A stretch of DNA of 64,000 nucleotides from Nocardiopsis eucommiae. Its GTDB lineage: Bacteria; Actinomycetota; Actinomycetes; Streptosporangiales; Streptosporangiaceae. How positions within the stretch are numbered: position 1 is the first letter of the stretch; each line of letters starts with the position of its first letter. The position numbers and the translations under genes are program-made. This document shows positions 1 to 9,166 of the stretch, one piece after another. The notes under the pieces were generated by a model. The model was not told the DNA's origin and did not search any database. It saw only the letters and a list, made by a program, of their open reading frames with translations. Location: the NCBI GenBank assembly GCA_018388625.1, contig CP074402.1, positions 62,001 through 126,000 on the forward strand. The letters are read 5' to 3'.

Positions 1-225
1 CTCTTCTGTCACGGCTGTCCCGTGCGGGTCGAGTGCCTCGCCGACGCCCTGGACCACCGGGTGGAGTTCGGCGTGTGGGGCGGAATGACCGAGCGCGAAC
101 GCCGTTCCCTGCTGCGCAAACACCCCGACATCACCGACTGGGCGCCCCTGCTGGAGGAGGCGCGCCGCGAGGGTGAGGACGATCTCTCCCGCATCGCGCG
201 CACCCTGCGGGACACGCCCGCCTGA
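1..225 (+). CDS. wblA: WhiB-family iron-sulfur regulator, WblA/WhiB4 type (5' truncated by window edge)
   Basis: The frame is open from base 1 and ends at the TGA at 223-225, so only the C-terminal 74 residues are seen. They contain the last three cluster ligands in the WhiB spacing C-x2-C-x5-C (CHGCPVRVEC) and the G-V-W-G-G turn followed by a basic helix (ERERRSLLRK) that contacts DNA or sigma factor. WhiB proteins carry a redox- and NO-sensitive [4Fe-4S] cluster and bind the primary sigma factor. The WblA/WhiB4 assignment comes from context: the convergent neighbours are the ArsA-like ATPase pair, as next to wblA in Streptomyces and whiB4 in Mycobacterium. The first Cys and the start lie outside the window. 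Confidence 0.9.
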   Translation, partial: LFCHGCPVRVECLADALDHRVEFGVWGGMTERERRSLLRKHPDITDWAPLLEEARREGEDDLSRIARTLRDTPA

Positions 226-250
226 CGCGTCGGCCCGGTGCGGCACGGCC

Positions 251-1541
251 TCAGGCCTCCGGTGCCGTCCCCCGGACTCCCCGGACCCTCTGGGCTCCGT
301 GGTCCCTTCGGTGTCCGCCGATCCCCGCACGCCCCCGGCGAGCGCGACGCCGATCTCCCGCAGCCCCGCGAGGTCGTGCACGTCCTCGGGCCGCGCCGGT
401 ACCTCGACCACCCGCGCGCCCCGGTGCGCCGCCAGCATCCGGGAGCGCAGCCGCTCCTCGCGTTCGTGCGTCCGGACCCGTTGCGCGTGCAGGCGCAGCG
501 CCGCCGCCGCGATCGGGTGGGTCCCGGCCTCCGTCAGTGAGGCGGCGGCCGCCAGCGCCTCGTCGGCGCCCAGACGGGAGCCGGGGCCGGGCGGCAGCGG
601 GTGCGTCCGGTTGACCACCAGCCCCGCGAGCGGCATGGACTCCGTCGCCAGACGGTCCATGAAGTAGGAGGCCTCGCGCAGGGCGTCCGTGTCCGGGACC
701 GCCACCACGACGAACGCCGTCCCCGGTGTCCGGAGCAGCCGGTACGTGCGTTCGGCGCGTTTCTGGAACCCGCCGAACACGGTGTCGAAGGCTGAGACGA
801 ACGAGCGCAGGTCGGCCAGGAACTGGGCGCCGACGATCTTTCCCACCACCGACCCCACCACGTTGACCCCGGCGCCCAGCAGCCGGAACGCTCCGTTGGC
901 CGGGGGCTGAGGAAGCGGATGAGCCTGCCGTCCAGGAACCGGCCGAGCCGCTTGGGGGCGTCCAGGAAGTCCAGCGCGGACCGGCTGGGCGGGGTGTCCA
1001 CCACGATCAGGTCCCACTCACCGGACTGGCGCAGCTGTCCCAGCTTCTCCATCGCCATGTACTCCTGCGTGCCGGAGAAGCTCGTGGAGAGGGTCTGGTA
1101 GAAGGGGTTGGCCAGGATCTGGCGGGCCCGTTCGGGGTCGGCGTGCTCCCTGACGACCTCGTCGAAGGTCCGCTTCATGTCGAGCATCATGGCGTGCAGG
1201 CTGCCCCGGGCCGTCTCGGGGAGCGGCACCGGGCGCGGGGTGTTGTCCAGCTCGACCAGACCCATCGACTGTGCCAGGCGCCGGGCCGGGTCCACGGTGA
1301 TCACCACGGTGCGCCGCCCCCGTTCGGCGGCCCGGAGCGCCAGCGCGGCGGCGGTGGTGGTCTTGCCGACCCCGCCCGAACCACAGCACACGACGATCCT
1401 CCGGTGGGGGTCGTCCAGTAGGGCGTCCACGTCCAGCGGCGCGCCCTCGCGCGCGCCCCGCGCTCCCGGACCTCCCGCTCCCGGTCCTCCCGCTCCCGGT
1501 CCTCCCGCTCCCGGTCCTCCCGTTCTCGGGCCCTCGGTCAC
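251..1541 (-). CDS. ArsA/GET3-like ATPase, second of pair (two inferred frameshifts)
   Basis: Soluble P-loop ATPase of the ArsA/GET3 family, orthologous by position to Rv3680 (BagB). It starts at the GTG at 1541 (MTEGPRTGG) with a Gly-Pro-Ala repeat N-terminus, then a Walker [10 protein letters not shown] near residue 55 and the switch motif [13 protein letters not shown]. The visible frame derails after RLIRFLS. Adding one base in the run at 902-906 restores a typical continuation ([10 protein letters not shown]). A second added base at 269-273 gives a stop at 251-253, just beyond the convergent wblA stop. As written, the frame stops at 534. Its start probably overlaps the end of the upstream partner as GTGA, so the pair is likely co-transcribed and co-assembled. 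The family assignment is secure; the exact C-terminus depends on the repairs. Confidence 0.85.
1461..1530 (-). repeat. 15-bp tandem repeat inside ArsA-like gene
   Basis: Four consecutive 15-bp units (consensus CGCTCCCGGTCCTCC on the + strand) lie at 1461-1520, with a degenerate partial unit to 1530. They encode the repeated pentapeptide GGPGA near the N-terminus of the second ArsA-like ATPase. The first unit differs by one base (GGACC instead of GGTCC). The in-frame period suggests slippage-prone length variation of a flexible leader. Confidence 0.9.
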
Positions 1542-2604
1542 CGTCCCACCCCTGATCGGTCAGGCACCGGGCCAGGTCGCCCAGCGCGGCGCGGTCCACC
1601 CCGCCCTCCACCCGGGGCAGCTCCACCAGCGGCGGGCCCAGTTCCTCCAGCTCGCCGCGGACCCGTTCCTCCAGGAGTCGGCGCAGCGCGTGCGCGCGCA
1701 CCTCGCCCGCGAGGTCGGCGGCCAGCTCCCCGTGCGCCCCCAGAAGGGCCGGGTCCAGGCCGGCGGCGCCGAGCCCCGACGCGATCGCGGCGGTGTCCGT
1801 CTCGCCCGCGACGGCGGCGGCGAGGTCGGTCGCCTCCAGCAGCGGCGGGGCGACCATGTTCACGATGACGGCCCCCGGGCGCAGCCCCAGGTCACGGAGT
1901 TCCGCGATCCCGTCCCGGGTCTCCTGCGCGGGCATCTCCTCCAGGAGGGTCACGACGTGCACGCGGGTGCGGTCGGAGCGGATCACCTCCATGACCCGGT
2001 CGGCGTGGTTGCGGACCGGTCCCACCCGGGCCAGCCCCGCCACTTCGGAGTTGACGTTCAGGAACCGCCCGATCCTCCCGGTGGGCGGCGCGTCCATGAC
2101 CACGGCCTCGTAGTGGAAGGGGGCTCCGGCGGGGGCGTCGGAGGACCGGCCCCGGGCGCCCGCGCGCCGTCGGACCGCCTCGGTGGCCTTGCCGGTGAGC
2201 AGGACGTCGCGGAGTCCGGGCGCGATGGTGGTGGCGAAGTCGACGGCGCCCATCCGGGTGAGGGCCTGCCCGGCCCGGCGCATGCCGTAGAACAGCTCCA
2301 GGTACTCGAGCAGCGCGGCCTCGGCGTCCGCCGCCAGCACGTGGACGGAACCGCCGCCCGGCGCGGAGATCATCTCGCGCTCCTCGTAGGGCAGGGCGGG
2401 GCTCCCGAGCAGGGAGGCCACGCCCTGGCGGCCCTCCACCTCGACCAGGAGCACGCGCCCGCCCCGGGACGCCAGGGAGAGCGCCAGGGCGGTGGCGGCC
2501 GTCGTCTTCCCCGTGCCGCCCTTGCCGGTCACGATGTGCAGTCGGGCACCGGCGAACGCCGCTCCCCGGTCGTCTCCGCGCGGTCCCTGTTCACGATCGC
2601 TCAC
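1538..2604 (-). CDS. ArsA/GET3-like ATPase, first of pair
   Basis: Partner ATPase, orthologous by position to Rv3679 (BagA). The GTG start at 2604 gives [12 protein letters not shown], followed by the Walker A segment [11 protein letters not shown] near residue 26 and the switch [15 protein letters not shown]. The family couples nucleotide-driven dimer closure to handling of a client or anion. The frame as written runs on without a stop to 1018, antiparallel inside the next gene. One missing base in the run at 1549-1552 would create a TGA overlapping the GTG of the next gene (GTGA), the arrangement expected for this pair, so I place the end at 1538. That end point is inferred; the N-terminal 350 residues are plain. 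Confidence 0.85.
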
Positions 2605-2752
2605 CCGACGGAGTCTATGTGCGCGCCCCGTCGGGCGGCGGACGCGGGTGCGCCCGGGTCCGCCTGACCTCCCGGGTGGGCGCGGGTGAGTAAGGTGAGC
2701 GGCGTTGAGGGGCGGTCCCAAGGGCCGCCGGTGACCGAGAGGGGTATGGACG

Positions 2753-2926
2753 ATGACCAAGTGGGAGTACCAGAGCGTGGCTCTGCTGTCGCACGCCACC
2801 AAGCAGATCCTGGACAACTGGGGCGAGGACGGCTGGGAGCTGGTCTCCGTCGTGCCCGCGCCGCTGCCCGAGGGCACCGACCCGCGCAACCAGCAGTACG
2901 TCGCCTACATGAAGCGGGCCAAGTAG
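2753..2926 (+). CDS. DUF4177 small protein
   Basis: A 57-residue ORF starts with MTKWEYQSVALL and ends MKRAK at the TAG at 2924-2926, which directly abuts the ATG of the RidA gene. The pattern WEY-x10-L-(D/N)-xWGxDGWELV is the hallmark of the DUF4177 family, and the block LDNWGEDGWELVSVV is clear here. Its Mycobacterium counterpart in the same place is the tiny gene next to Rv3678c. Function is unknown. It diverges from the ArsA-like pair, with about 150 bp of promoter space between them, and is translationally packed with RidA, so it probably belongs to the downstream operon. Confidence 0.85.
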   Translation: MTKWEYQSVALLSHATKQILDNWGEDGWELVSVVPAPLPEGTDPRNQQYVAYMKRAK

Positions 2927-3388
2927 ATGGCGACCCCCGAGGAGCGCATCGCGGAGCTGGGGCTCACCCTGCCCGAGGTGGTCCCCCCGGTCGCGGCCTA
3001 CCAGCCGACCGTCCGCAGCGGTGCCCACGTCTACGTCTCCGGCCAGCTGCCGTTCGTGGACGGCGCCCTTCCGGCGACCGGGAAGGTCGGTGCCGAGGTC
3101 AGCCCCGAGACCGCCAAGGAACTGGCCGCCGTGTGCGCGCTGAACGCCATCGCGGCGGTGCGGGCCGAGGTCGGAGACCTGTCGGACGTGGTGCGGATCG
3201 TGAAGGTGGGCGGCTTCGTGGCCAGCGCGCCCGAGTTCACCGGGCACCCCGGTGTGATCAACGGGGCCAGCGAGCTGCTGGGCGAGGTCTTCGGCCCGGC
3301 CGGGGTGCACGCCCGGGCCGCCGTCGGTGTGGCCTCCCTGCCGCTGGACTCGCCGGTCGAGGTTGACATGATCGTCGAGGTCCGCTGA
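2927..3388 (+). CDS. RidA-family enamine/imine deaminase
   Basis: A 153-residue protein of the YjgF/YER057c/UK114 fold. Members hydrolyse reactive 2-aminoacrylate-type enamines released by PLP enzymes. The ATG follows the stop of the DUF4177 gene without a gap. Recognisable blocks are HVYVSGQLPFVDG, a central helix rich in Ala (AALNAIAAVRAE-like) and the C-terminal P-V-E-V-D-M-I-V-E-V strand. The canonical RidA arginine sits in a C-terminal RxAVGVxxLP-type loop, and here RAAVGVASLPLDSPVEVD matches it. The longer N-terminus (MATPEERIAELGLTLP) is typical of the RidA subgroup found beside crp in actinobacteria. Substrate is not predictable. Confidence 0.88.
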   Translation: MATPEERIAELGLTLPEVVPPVAAYQPTVRSGAHVYVSGQLPFVDGALPATGKVGAEVSPETAKELAAVCALNAIAAVRAEVGDLSDVVRIVKVGGFVASAPEFTGHPGVINGASELLGEVFGPAGVHARAAVGVASLPLDSPVEVDMIVEVR

Positions 3389-3447
3389 CCGGACCCGGGG
3401 ACGACCGGGCCACGGCGCGGGCCCTCGTGAACGACGGGAGTGTGTCG

Positions 3448-4385
3448 ATGACCGAGGACGACGGTGTGGCCCGACCCCGCCCCGCCGCCACCGTGATGCT
3501 GCTGCGTCCGGCGGCGGGCTCCGACGCCGCGCGGGCCGAACGCCCCATGGAGGTCCTGCTCATGCGCAGGGTGCCCTCCATGGGGTTCGCCCCGGGCGCC
3601 TACGTCTTCCCGGGCGGCCGCGTGGACGAGCGGGACTCCGACGGCGACCTGCCCTGGACCGGTCCCTCCCCGGAGGAGTGGGCCGGGATCCTGGGAACGG
3701 ACGTGCCCCGGGCCCGGGCCCTGGTGTGCGCGGCCGTACGGGAGACCTTCGAGGAGACCGGTGTGCTGCTCGCCAGCGAACCGGAGCGGGCCGACCAGGA
3801 GGCGATCACCCTTGACACCGCGACCGACGACTGGGAGCGGGACCGGCTCGGCCTGATCGACCGCACCCACTCCTTCACGGAGGTGCTGCGGCGGCGCGGT
3901 CTGGTGCTGCGCTCGGAGTGGCTGCGCGCGTGGGCGAGGTGGATCACCCCCAGGAGCCAGCCGCGCCGGTTCGACACCTGGTTCTTCACCGCCGAACTCC
4001 CTCCGGGGCAGGAGTCGCGCGACGTCGGCGGGGAGGCGGACCTCACGCGGTGGACCGACCCGGCCGTGGTCGCGGACGAGTGGAGCGCCGGGCGGATGCC
4101 CATGCTGCCGCCGACCGTGATCGCCTGTGCCGAGCTGGCCGACCGGCGGACCCTCCAGGGGTGCGGGAGGCCCGACGGGATATCGTTCCCATCGAACCGG
4201 ACGTTCGGGAGATAGACGGTCAGATCCGTGTCGTGGCGCCGGACGGCGGCGACTTCCCCTTCCGGGGCCCGGCGCGGCACAGTGAGCGTCCGCCCCCGGC
4301 GGTGCGCGGCTCCCCGTCGCCGAGCGGCCCCCAGCGGGTCCCGCCGGACGGGTCCGGGTCGCCCGATCGAAGCGAGGTGCGATGA
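3448..4385 (+). CDS. NUDIX hydrolase (one inferred frameshift)
   Basis: Nucleoside-diphosphate-X hydrolase. The NUDIX box is split by an insertion, as in the larger NUDIX class: GAYVFPGGRVDERD near the N-terminus, then VCAAVRETFEETGVLL carrying the RExxEExG metal ligands. I prefer the ATG at 3448, 7 nt after GGGAG; an in-frame GTG at 3427 is the alternative. The frame runs off at GRPDGISFPSNRTFGR after the run at 4158-4161. One added G gives VREARRDIVPIEPDV and a TGA at 4383-4385 that overlaps the ATG of the metallo-beta-lactamase gene (ATGA), which strongly supports the repair. Substrate is unknown. Confidence 0.85.
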
Positions 4386-5188
4386 GGATCGACGGTTCCG
4401 GGACACTGCGCGCCGCCTGCGTGCTCTGCCCCAACCCAGGCCCGATGACGTTGGAGGGGACCAACACCTGGATCCTGCGTGAGCCGGGTGCCCGCGGGGT
4501 GCTGGTCGTCGATCCCGGTCCGCACGACGAACGGCACCTGGAGCGGGTGGCGCGGATCGTGCAGGAACAGGGCGCCCAGGTCCAGATGGCCGTGGTGACG
4601 CACCGGCACTTCGACCACGCCGAGGGCTCCCGGTACCTCTCCGAGCTGACGGGGGCCCCGGTGCACGCGGTGGACCCGGAGGTACGGGTGGGCGGTGCGG
4701 GGCTGGAGGACGGTCAGCTGTTGGACGTGGACGGCCTGGAGGTCCGGGTCATCGCCACGCCGGGGCACACCGATGACTCGATCAGCCTGCTGGTGGAGGC
4801 CGACGGCGCCATCCTGACCGGGGACACGATCCTCGGCCACGGCACCACGGTGATCGACGGGGACGACGGACTGGCCCCCTACCTGGACTCGCTGTACCGG
4901 CTCCGGGACCTGGTGGAGGAGTACCAGGTGCGGACGCTCCTCCCCGGGCACGGACCAGTTCTGACATCGCCGTCGGCGGCGCTGACCTCCTACATCGACC
5001 ACCGCGAGGCGCGTCTGGCGCAGGTCCGCGACGCCGTGGCTGCCGGGGCGGAGGGGGTCGGGGCGATCATCGACCGCGTCTACCCGGACGTGGTCGAGAG
5101 CATCCGTCCGGCCGCGGCCTCCTCGGTCCGGGCGCAGCTGCGCTACCTCGCGACCAGGGGCGAGCTCCCCGAGGGCTTCGTGGAATAG
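4382..5188 (+). CDS. Metallo-beta-lactamase-fold hydrolase
   Basis: A 268-residue MBL-fold enzyme with the metal-binding motif THRHFDHAEG (HxHxDH) near residue 77, the distal His in TPGHTDDS, the Asp ligand in LTGDTILG and a final His in LLPGHGPV. The C-terminal helical tail (RAQLRYLATRGELPEGF) resembles LACTB2-type proteins, a group that includes RNA endonucleases and other hydrolases. The start overlaps the NUDIX stop by 4 nt, so the two are translationally coupled. It corresponds to the MBL gene beside crp in Mycobacterium (Rv3677c). The substrate cannot be told from sequence. Confidence 0.88.
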   Translation: MRIDGSGTLRAACVLCPNPGPMTLEGTNTWILREPGARGVLVVDPGPHDERHLERVARIVQEQGAQVQMAVVTHRHFDHAEGSRYLSELTGAPVHAVDPEVRVGGAGLEDGQLLDVDGLEVRVIATPGHTDDSISLLVEADGAILTGDTILGHGTTVIDGDDGLAPYLDSLYRLRDLVEEYQVRTLLPGHGPVLTSPSAALTSYIDHREARLAQVRDAVAAGAEGVGAIIDRVYPDVVESIRPAAASSVRAQLRYLATRGELPEGFVE

Positions 5189-5245
5189 GGCCGTCGCCAC
5201 GGCCCCACACGGCCCGGAGAGCGCCTGAGAGGCCCCTGACAGCGC

Positions 5246-5278
5246 TGCGGCCGCCACCCCGGAGGGTGACGGCCGCAC
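5246..5278. terminator. Bidirectional hairpin between MBL gene and crp
   Basis: Arms TGCGGCCGCCACCC and GGGTGACGGCCGCA pair over 14 bp with one G-T mismatch around a short CGGA loop. The hairpin sits in the 116-bp gap between two convergent genes, so it can serve both. There is no long T tract, as usual for this GC content. Confidence 0.75.
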
Positions 5279-5304
5279 AGCGTCTGTGGTTCGGCTGGGG
5301 TCGT

Positions 5305-5988
5305 TCAGCGGGCGCGGCGGCGCATGCGCTCGACGTCCAGCAGGACCACGGCCTTGGCCTCGATCCGCAGCCAGCCGCGCAGGGCGAACTCGGCCAGGGC
5401 CTTGTTGACCGTCTCGCGGGAGGCGCCCACCAGTTGGGCCAGCTCCTCCTGGGTGAGGTCGTGGTGCACGTGCAGGCCGTCGTCGCCCTCCTTGCCGAAC
5501 TTGTCGGCGAGTTCGAGCAGCGCCTTGGCCACGCGGCCGGGCACGTCGGTGAAGACCAGGTCGGCCATCACGTCGTTGGTCCGGCGCAGTCGGGCGGCCA
5601 GCGACTTCAGCAGCTGGAGCCCCACCTGCGGGCGACTGGACAGGAAGGGCCGCAGGTCGTCGTGGCCGAGCCCGGCGAGCACGGAGTCGGTGACGGCCAC
5701 GGCGCTCGCGGTGCGCGGGCGCGGGTCGAACAGCGACAGTTCACCGAACATTTCGCTGGGGCCGAGCACGCCCAGCAGGTTCTCGCGGCCGTCGACGGCC
5801 GTGCGGGTCAGCTTGACCTTCCCGCTGAGGATCACGTACAGGCGGTCGCCCTCGTCACCCTCGTTGAACAGGGTCTGACCGCGACCGAGACGCACCTCGT
5901 TCACCGAGGAGCGGAGCGCGGCCGTGTCCTCCTCGTCCAGCGCCTCGAACAGAGGGGCCTTCCGGAGCACCTCGTTGATCTCGTCCAC
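5305..5988 (-). CDS. crp: Crp/Fnr-family cAMP-responsive regulator
   Basis: A 227-residue global regulator. The cyclic-nucleotide domain occupies about residues 10-125, with the phosphate-binding cassette MFGELSLFDPRPRTASAVA containing the Arg and Ser/Thr contacts. A long dimer helix follows, then a winged HTH whose recognition helix is GASRETVNKALAEF near residues 180-195. It corresponds to Rv3676/SCO3571, in the same place between the MBL gene and nth. In that family it acts as a broad transcription factor for central metabolism and development. The upstream gap carries a near-consensus Crp/GlxR site (6018-6033), suggesting autoregulation. Confidence 0.93.
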   Translation of the reverse strand: MDEINEVLRKAPLFEALDEEDTAALRSSVNEVRLGRGQTLFNEGDEGDRLYVILSGKVKLTRTAVDGRENLLGVLGPSEMFGELSLFDPRPRTASAVAVTDSVLAGLGHDDLRPFLSSRPQVGLQLLKSLAARLRRTNDVMADLVFTDVPGRVAKALLELADKFGKEGDDGLHVHHDLTQEELAQLVGASRETVNKALAEFALRGWLRIEAKAVVLLDVERMRRRAR

Positions 5989-6017
5989 ACGTCCTCCTAA
6001 AACCTGACCGTCAACAG

Positions 6018-6033
6018 TGTGACGTATATCGCA
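6018..6033. promoter_or_regulatory. Putative Crp/GlxR binding site upstream of crp
   Basis: The 16-mer TGTGACGTATATCGCA matches TGTGAnnTAnnTCACA, the Crp/GlxR consensus, at all defined positions except one (TCGCA for TCACA). It lies 30-45 bp upstream of the crp start codon on the opposite strand and about 245 bp before nth, the right place for autorepression or activation. Confidence 0.6.
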
Positions 6034-6278
6034 ACCGGGTGGGAAACCAGTTCGTTACCACGGCTTGTCCGCCGGGAGACAACGTGCCCACAACAGCCGA
6101 CGTCAGCCCATGTGATCCTAGTCGTTGTCGACTTGGGTCAGGGCTTGTCCGCGCCGGGTGACCGGACATTGGTTACATAATCTCGGTCACCAGCCGAAAC
6201 GTCGGCGCGGGGTGGAATCCCGGCGCCGGGGTGAGTCGACCCGGACGTGCCCCACGACCGGACGCCTACCCTGTGACG

Positions 6279-7049
6279 ATGTCCCACACTCCAGAGTTCC
6301 GCCACACCGCGTCCGAAGAGGACGCGGCCGTGCCGGAGAACGCCACGCCCACCGGTGAGAGCCGACTCGCGCTGGTCCGCCGCGCCCGGAAGATGTACCG
6401 GGAGCTCTCGGAGCTGTACCCGGACGCCCACGCCGAACTGAACTTCACCACCCCGCTGGAGCTCCTGGTCGCGACGATCCTGTCCGCGCAGTGCACGGAC
6501 AAGCGGGTCAACCTGGTCACTCCGGCGCTCTTCGCGCGCTACCCGGACGCCGAGGCCTACGCGTCGGCCAGCCGCGAGGAGCTGGAGGAGATGATTCGTT
6601 CGACGGGGTTCTTCCGGGCCAAGGCCAACAGCCTGTTGGGGCTGGGCCAGGCCCTGTGCGAACGACACGGCGGCGAGGTCCCTGGAAACCTCACCGACCT
6701 GGTCAAACTACCCGGTGTAGGGCGAAAAACCGCAAACGTACTGCTCGGAAACGCCTTCGATGTGCCGGGGATCACCGTGGACACCCACTTCGGTCGCCTG
6801 GTCAGGCGCTTCGGGTGGACCGACGAGGAGGACCCGGTCAGGGTCGAGCACGCGATCGGGGAGCTCTTCCCGCCCAAGGACTGGACGATGCTCTCCCACC
6901 GCGTGGTGTGGCACGGCCGCCGCGTCTGCCACGCCCGCAGGCCCGCCTGCGGCGCGTGCGGGGTGGCCCGCTGGTGCCCGTCCTTCGGGGAGGGCCCCAC
7001 GGACGCCGCCACCGCCACCAAGCTGCTCCGCATGCGCTCGTTCGCCTGA
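6279..7049 (+). CDS. nth: Endonuclease III (DNA glycosylase/AP lyase)
   Basis: Base-excision repair glycosylase/AP lyase for oxidised pyrimidines. From the ATG at 6279 it is 256 residues, slightly longer than E. coli Nth because of an acidic N-terminal extension. The helix-hairpin-helix [14 protein letters not shown] contains the catalytic Lys, and the catalytic Asp is in ITVDTHFGR. The [4Fe-4S] ligands at the C-terminus have the standard spacing C-x6-C-x2-C-x5-C ([17 protein letters not shown]). It is divergent from crp, as in Mycobacterium and Streptomyces. An in-frame GTG at 6273 is an alternative start. Confidence 0.95.
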   Translation: MSHTPEFRHTASEEDAAVPENATPTGESRLALVRRARKMYRELSELYPDAHAELNFTTPLELLVATILSAQCTDKRVNLVTPALFARYPDAEAYASASREELEEMIRSTGFFRAKANSLLGLGQALCERHGGEVPGNLTDLVKLPGVGRKTANVLLGNAFDVPGITVDTHFGRLVRRFGWTDEEDPVRVEHAIGELFPPKDWTMLSHRVVWHGRRVCHARRPACGACGVARWCPSFGEGPTDAATATKLLRMRSFA

Positions 7050-7187
7050 CCGCCGCGCGCCCTGGGACGCGGGCGCGGGTCGCCGCGGTTTGTACCCTGA
7101 AGCACGTGAGTGCGCGCACACCGGCTCCCGAGGCGTCCGCACCCGCACAGACGTCGGCGCGACAACCCCGGAACAGGTTCCCTGCGT

Positions 7188-7840
7188 ATGAACTCGACCC
7201 CGCTCTGGCTGTCCGCTCTCGCGGACGCCGCCCGGACGATGCCGGTACCCAAGCCGATGCGCCCGCCGGAGCGGGGAGGGCGGGAGTCGGCGGTCCTCAT
7301 CCTCTTCGGAGAGACCGACCTGGGCCCCGACCTGCTGCTCATCCAGCGCAACGCCGGGCTGCGCCGCCACGCGGGCCAACCCGCCTTCCCCGGCGGACGG
7401 ATCGAGCCCACCGACGCCTCCCCCGAGGCGGCCGCCCTGCGCGAGGCGGAGGAGGAGACCGGGGCCGTGCCGGACGGGATCGACGTGGTCGGCCGCCTCC
7501 CCGAGCTCTACCTGAGCTTCAGCGACTTCCGGGTCGCCCCCATCCTCGGCTGGTGGCGCGAACCCTCCGAGGTGCGCGCCGCCGACGTCGGGGAGGTCGC
7601 GGCCGTGGCACGGGTCCCCGTCGCGGACCTGGCCGAGCCCGCCAACAGGGTCAAGGTCCGCTACGGGGAGGCCCCATGTGGGGTCCGGGCTTCCGTGTGG
7701 ACGGCATGCTCGTCTGGGGATTCACGGGAGCGATCATCGACAGCCTCCTCGTGCTCGGCGGATGGGAACTTCCCTGGCGCGACCGGGGTCTCACTGACGA
7801 GTTCGAAGCCACCCCGCAGGGCCTGCGCCCGGTCGGGTAA
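7188..7840 (+). CDS. NUDIX hydrolase, CoA-pyrophosphatase-like (one inferred frameshift)
   Basis: NUDIX enzyme with the box GGRIEPTDASPEAAALREAEEETG in near-canonical spacing (G-x5-E-x7-REAxEETG). It is preceded by LLIQRNAGLRRHAGQPAFP, which resembles the UPF0035/CoAse signature LLTxRxxxLRxHxGQxxFPGG, so coenzyme A pyrophosphatase activity is plausible. The frame goes astray after RVKVRYGEAP at the run 7672-7675. One added C gives PMWGPGFRVDGMLVWGFTGA and a TAA at 7838-7840, 23 bp before marP. The order nth-NUDIX-marP matches the Mycobacterium Rv3674c-Rv3671c block. Confidence 0.87.
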
Positions 7841-7863
7841 CGCTCACTTCTTGGAGGGCATCC

Positions 7864-9042
7864 GTGCTCGACGCGGTTCTGGTCATCCTGTTGCTGCTCT
7901 TCGCGGTGACGGGGTACCGGCAGGGATTCATCGTCGGCGTCTTCAGCTTCGTCGGCTTCATCGGCGGGGGGATCGTCGCGGCGCTCACCGCTCCGGGGCT
8001 CATCCAGGACTGGGTGGCCGACCCCGGTCGGCAGGCGCTGCTGGCCATCGCCGTGGTGTTCCTGTCCGCCGCCCTGGGCCAGTTCCTCGCGTCCTACCTG
8101 GGCACCATGGTGCGCAACAAGGTCACCTGGGACTCGGCACGCGTCGTGGACGCGCTCGGCGGCGCCGTGGTCAGCGGGATCTCGGTGCTCCTGGTCGCCT
8201 GGTTCATCGGCAGCACGGTGGCCAACTCCGCCCTGCCGTACGTGTCGCAGCAGGTCAAGGAGTCGCGCATCCTCCAGTCGGTGGACGCGCTGATGCCGGA
8301 CGCCGCCCACCAGGGCTTCTCGACCTTCCGGCGGGTGGTGGACCAGAGCGCCTTCCCGCAGGTGTTCAGCGGTCTGGGCACCGGTGAGCTCGCGGAGGTG
8401 GAACCGCCGGACCCCGACGTCCTCACGACCCCGGAGCTCATCGAGTCCAGCCGCAGCGTGGTCAAGGTGCTGGGCACCGCCCCCTCGTGCCAGCGGAGGG
8501 TGGAGGGCACCGGCTTCGCCTACGGTCAGGACCGCATCATGACCAACGCCCACGTGGTCGCCGGGGTCACCGAGGACCTGCGCGTGGTCACCCGCGACGG
8601 GCACCAGCTGGAGGCCACCCTGGTGCTCTTCGACGCCCAGCAGGACCTGGCCGTGCTGCACGTGCCAGGGATGGACCTGGAGCCCCTGGACTTCAACGGT
8701 GAGGCGGCCCAGGGCGACGACGCGGTCGTGGCCGGGTTCCCGCGCAACAGCGGGTTCACCGCCGTCCCCGCCCGCATCCGCGCCAAGCAGACCGCGCAGG
8801 GCTCGGACTTCTACCACTCCCAGCAGGTGAGCCGGGAGATCTACCAGGTGCGCGCGGTGGTGCGCCCGGGCAACTCCGGCGGCCCGCTGCTGGCGCCCGA
8901 CGGCACCGTGTACGGCGTGGTGTTCGCCGCGGCCACCAACGAGGACGAGACCGGGTACGTGCTGACCGCGGACGAGGTCGCGGCCAACGCGGAGGAGGGG
9001 CTGACCGCCACCGCGGAGGTCTCCTCCCAGACCTGCGACTGA
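7864..9042 (+). CDS. marP: MarP-like membrane-anchored serine protease
   Basis: A 392-residue protein with a CvpA-type membrane domain of four hydrophobic helices (about residues 1-120) followed by a trypsin-like periplasmic protease domain (about 190-385). The catalytic triad is His230 in TNAHVV, Asp261 in QQDLAVLHV and Ser338 in GNSGGPL. Two cysteines (Cys209 and the penultimate Cys) could form the disulfide described for MarP. In Mycobacterium, MarP protects against acid and oxidative stress by acting on cell-wall hydrolases. The GTG start is preceded by GGAGGGC. An inverted repeat follows the stop. Confidence 0.92.
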   Translation: MLDAVLVILLLLFAVTGYRQGFIVGVFSFVGFIGGGIVAALTAPGLIQDWVADPGRQALLAIAVVFLSAALGQFLASYLGTMVRNKVTWDSARVVDALGGAVVSGISVLLVAWFIGSTVANSALPYVSQQVKESRILQSVDALMPDAAHQGFSTFRRVVDQSAFPQVFSGLGTGELAEVEPPDPDVLTTPELIESSRSVVKVLGTAPSCQRRVEGTGFAYGQDRIMTNAHVVAGVTEDLRVVTRDGHQLEATLVLFDAQQDLAVLHVPGMDLEPLDFNGEAAQGDDAVVAGFPRNSGFTAVPARIRAKQTAQGSDFYHSQQVSREIYQVRAVVRPGNSGGPLLAPDGTVYGVVFAAATNEDETGYVLTADEVAANAEEGLTATAEVSSQTCD

Positions 9043-9118
9043 GCCACGGGGCACCCGGGACCGGACGACTGATCACCGGTCCCGGGCCCCGGGGCCACCG
9101 GTCCCAGACCTGGGAACG

Positions 9119-9155
9119 ACGAGGGGGCGCCTCCCGTGCGGGAGGCGCCCCTCGT
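9119..9155. terminator. Hairpin between marP and the anti-sigma gene
   Basis: ACGAGGGGGCGCCTCCCG pairs with CGGGAGGCGCCCCTCGT, with one bulged G, across a 2-nt turn. It lies between convergent genes ending at 9042 and 9167, so it can stop transcription from either side. Confidence 0.8.
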
Positions 9156-9166
9156 GACGTTGACGT

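Noticed and set aside
1018..2889. A very long continuous reading frame on the minus strand through both ArsA-like genes
   Set aside because: After about 1540 the translation becomes Arg/Gly/Pro-rich sequence that mirrors the second ATPase in another frame. The stop is most likely lost by a single missing base.
6018..6270. A riboswitch or structured leader between crp and nth
   Set aside because: Apart from the Crp-like site no stable conserved stem set was recognisable.
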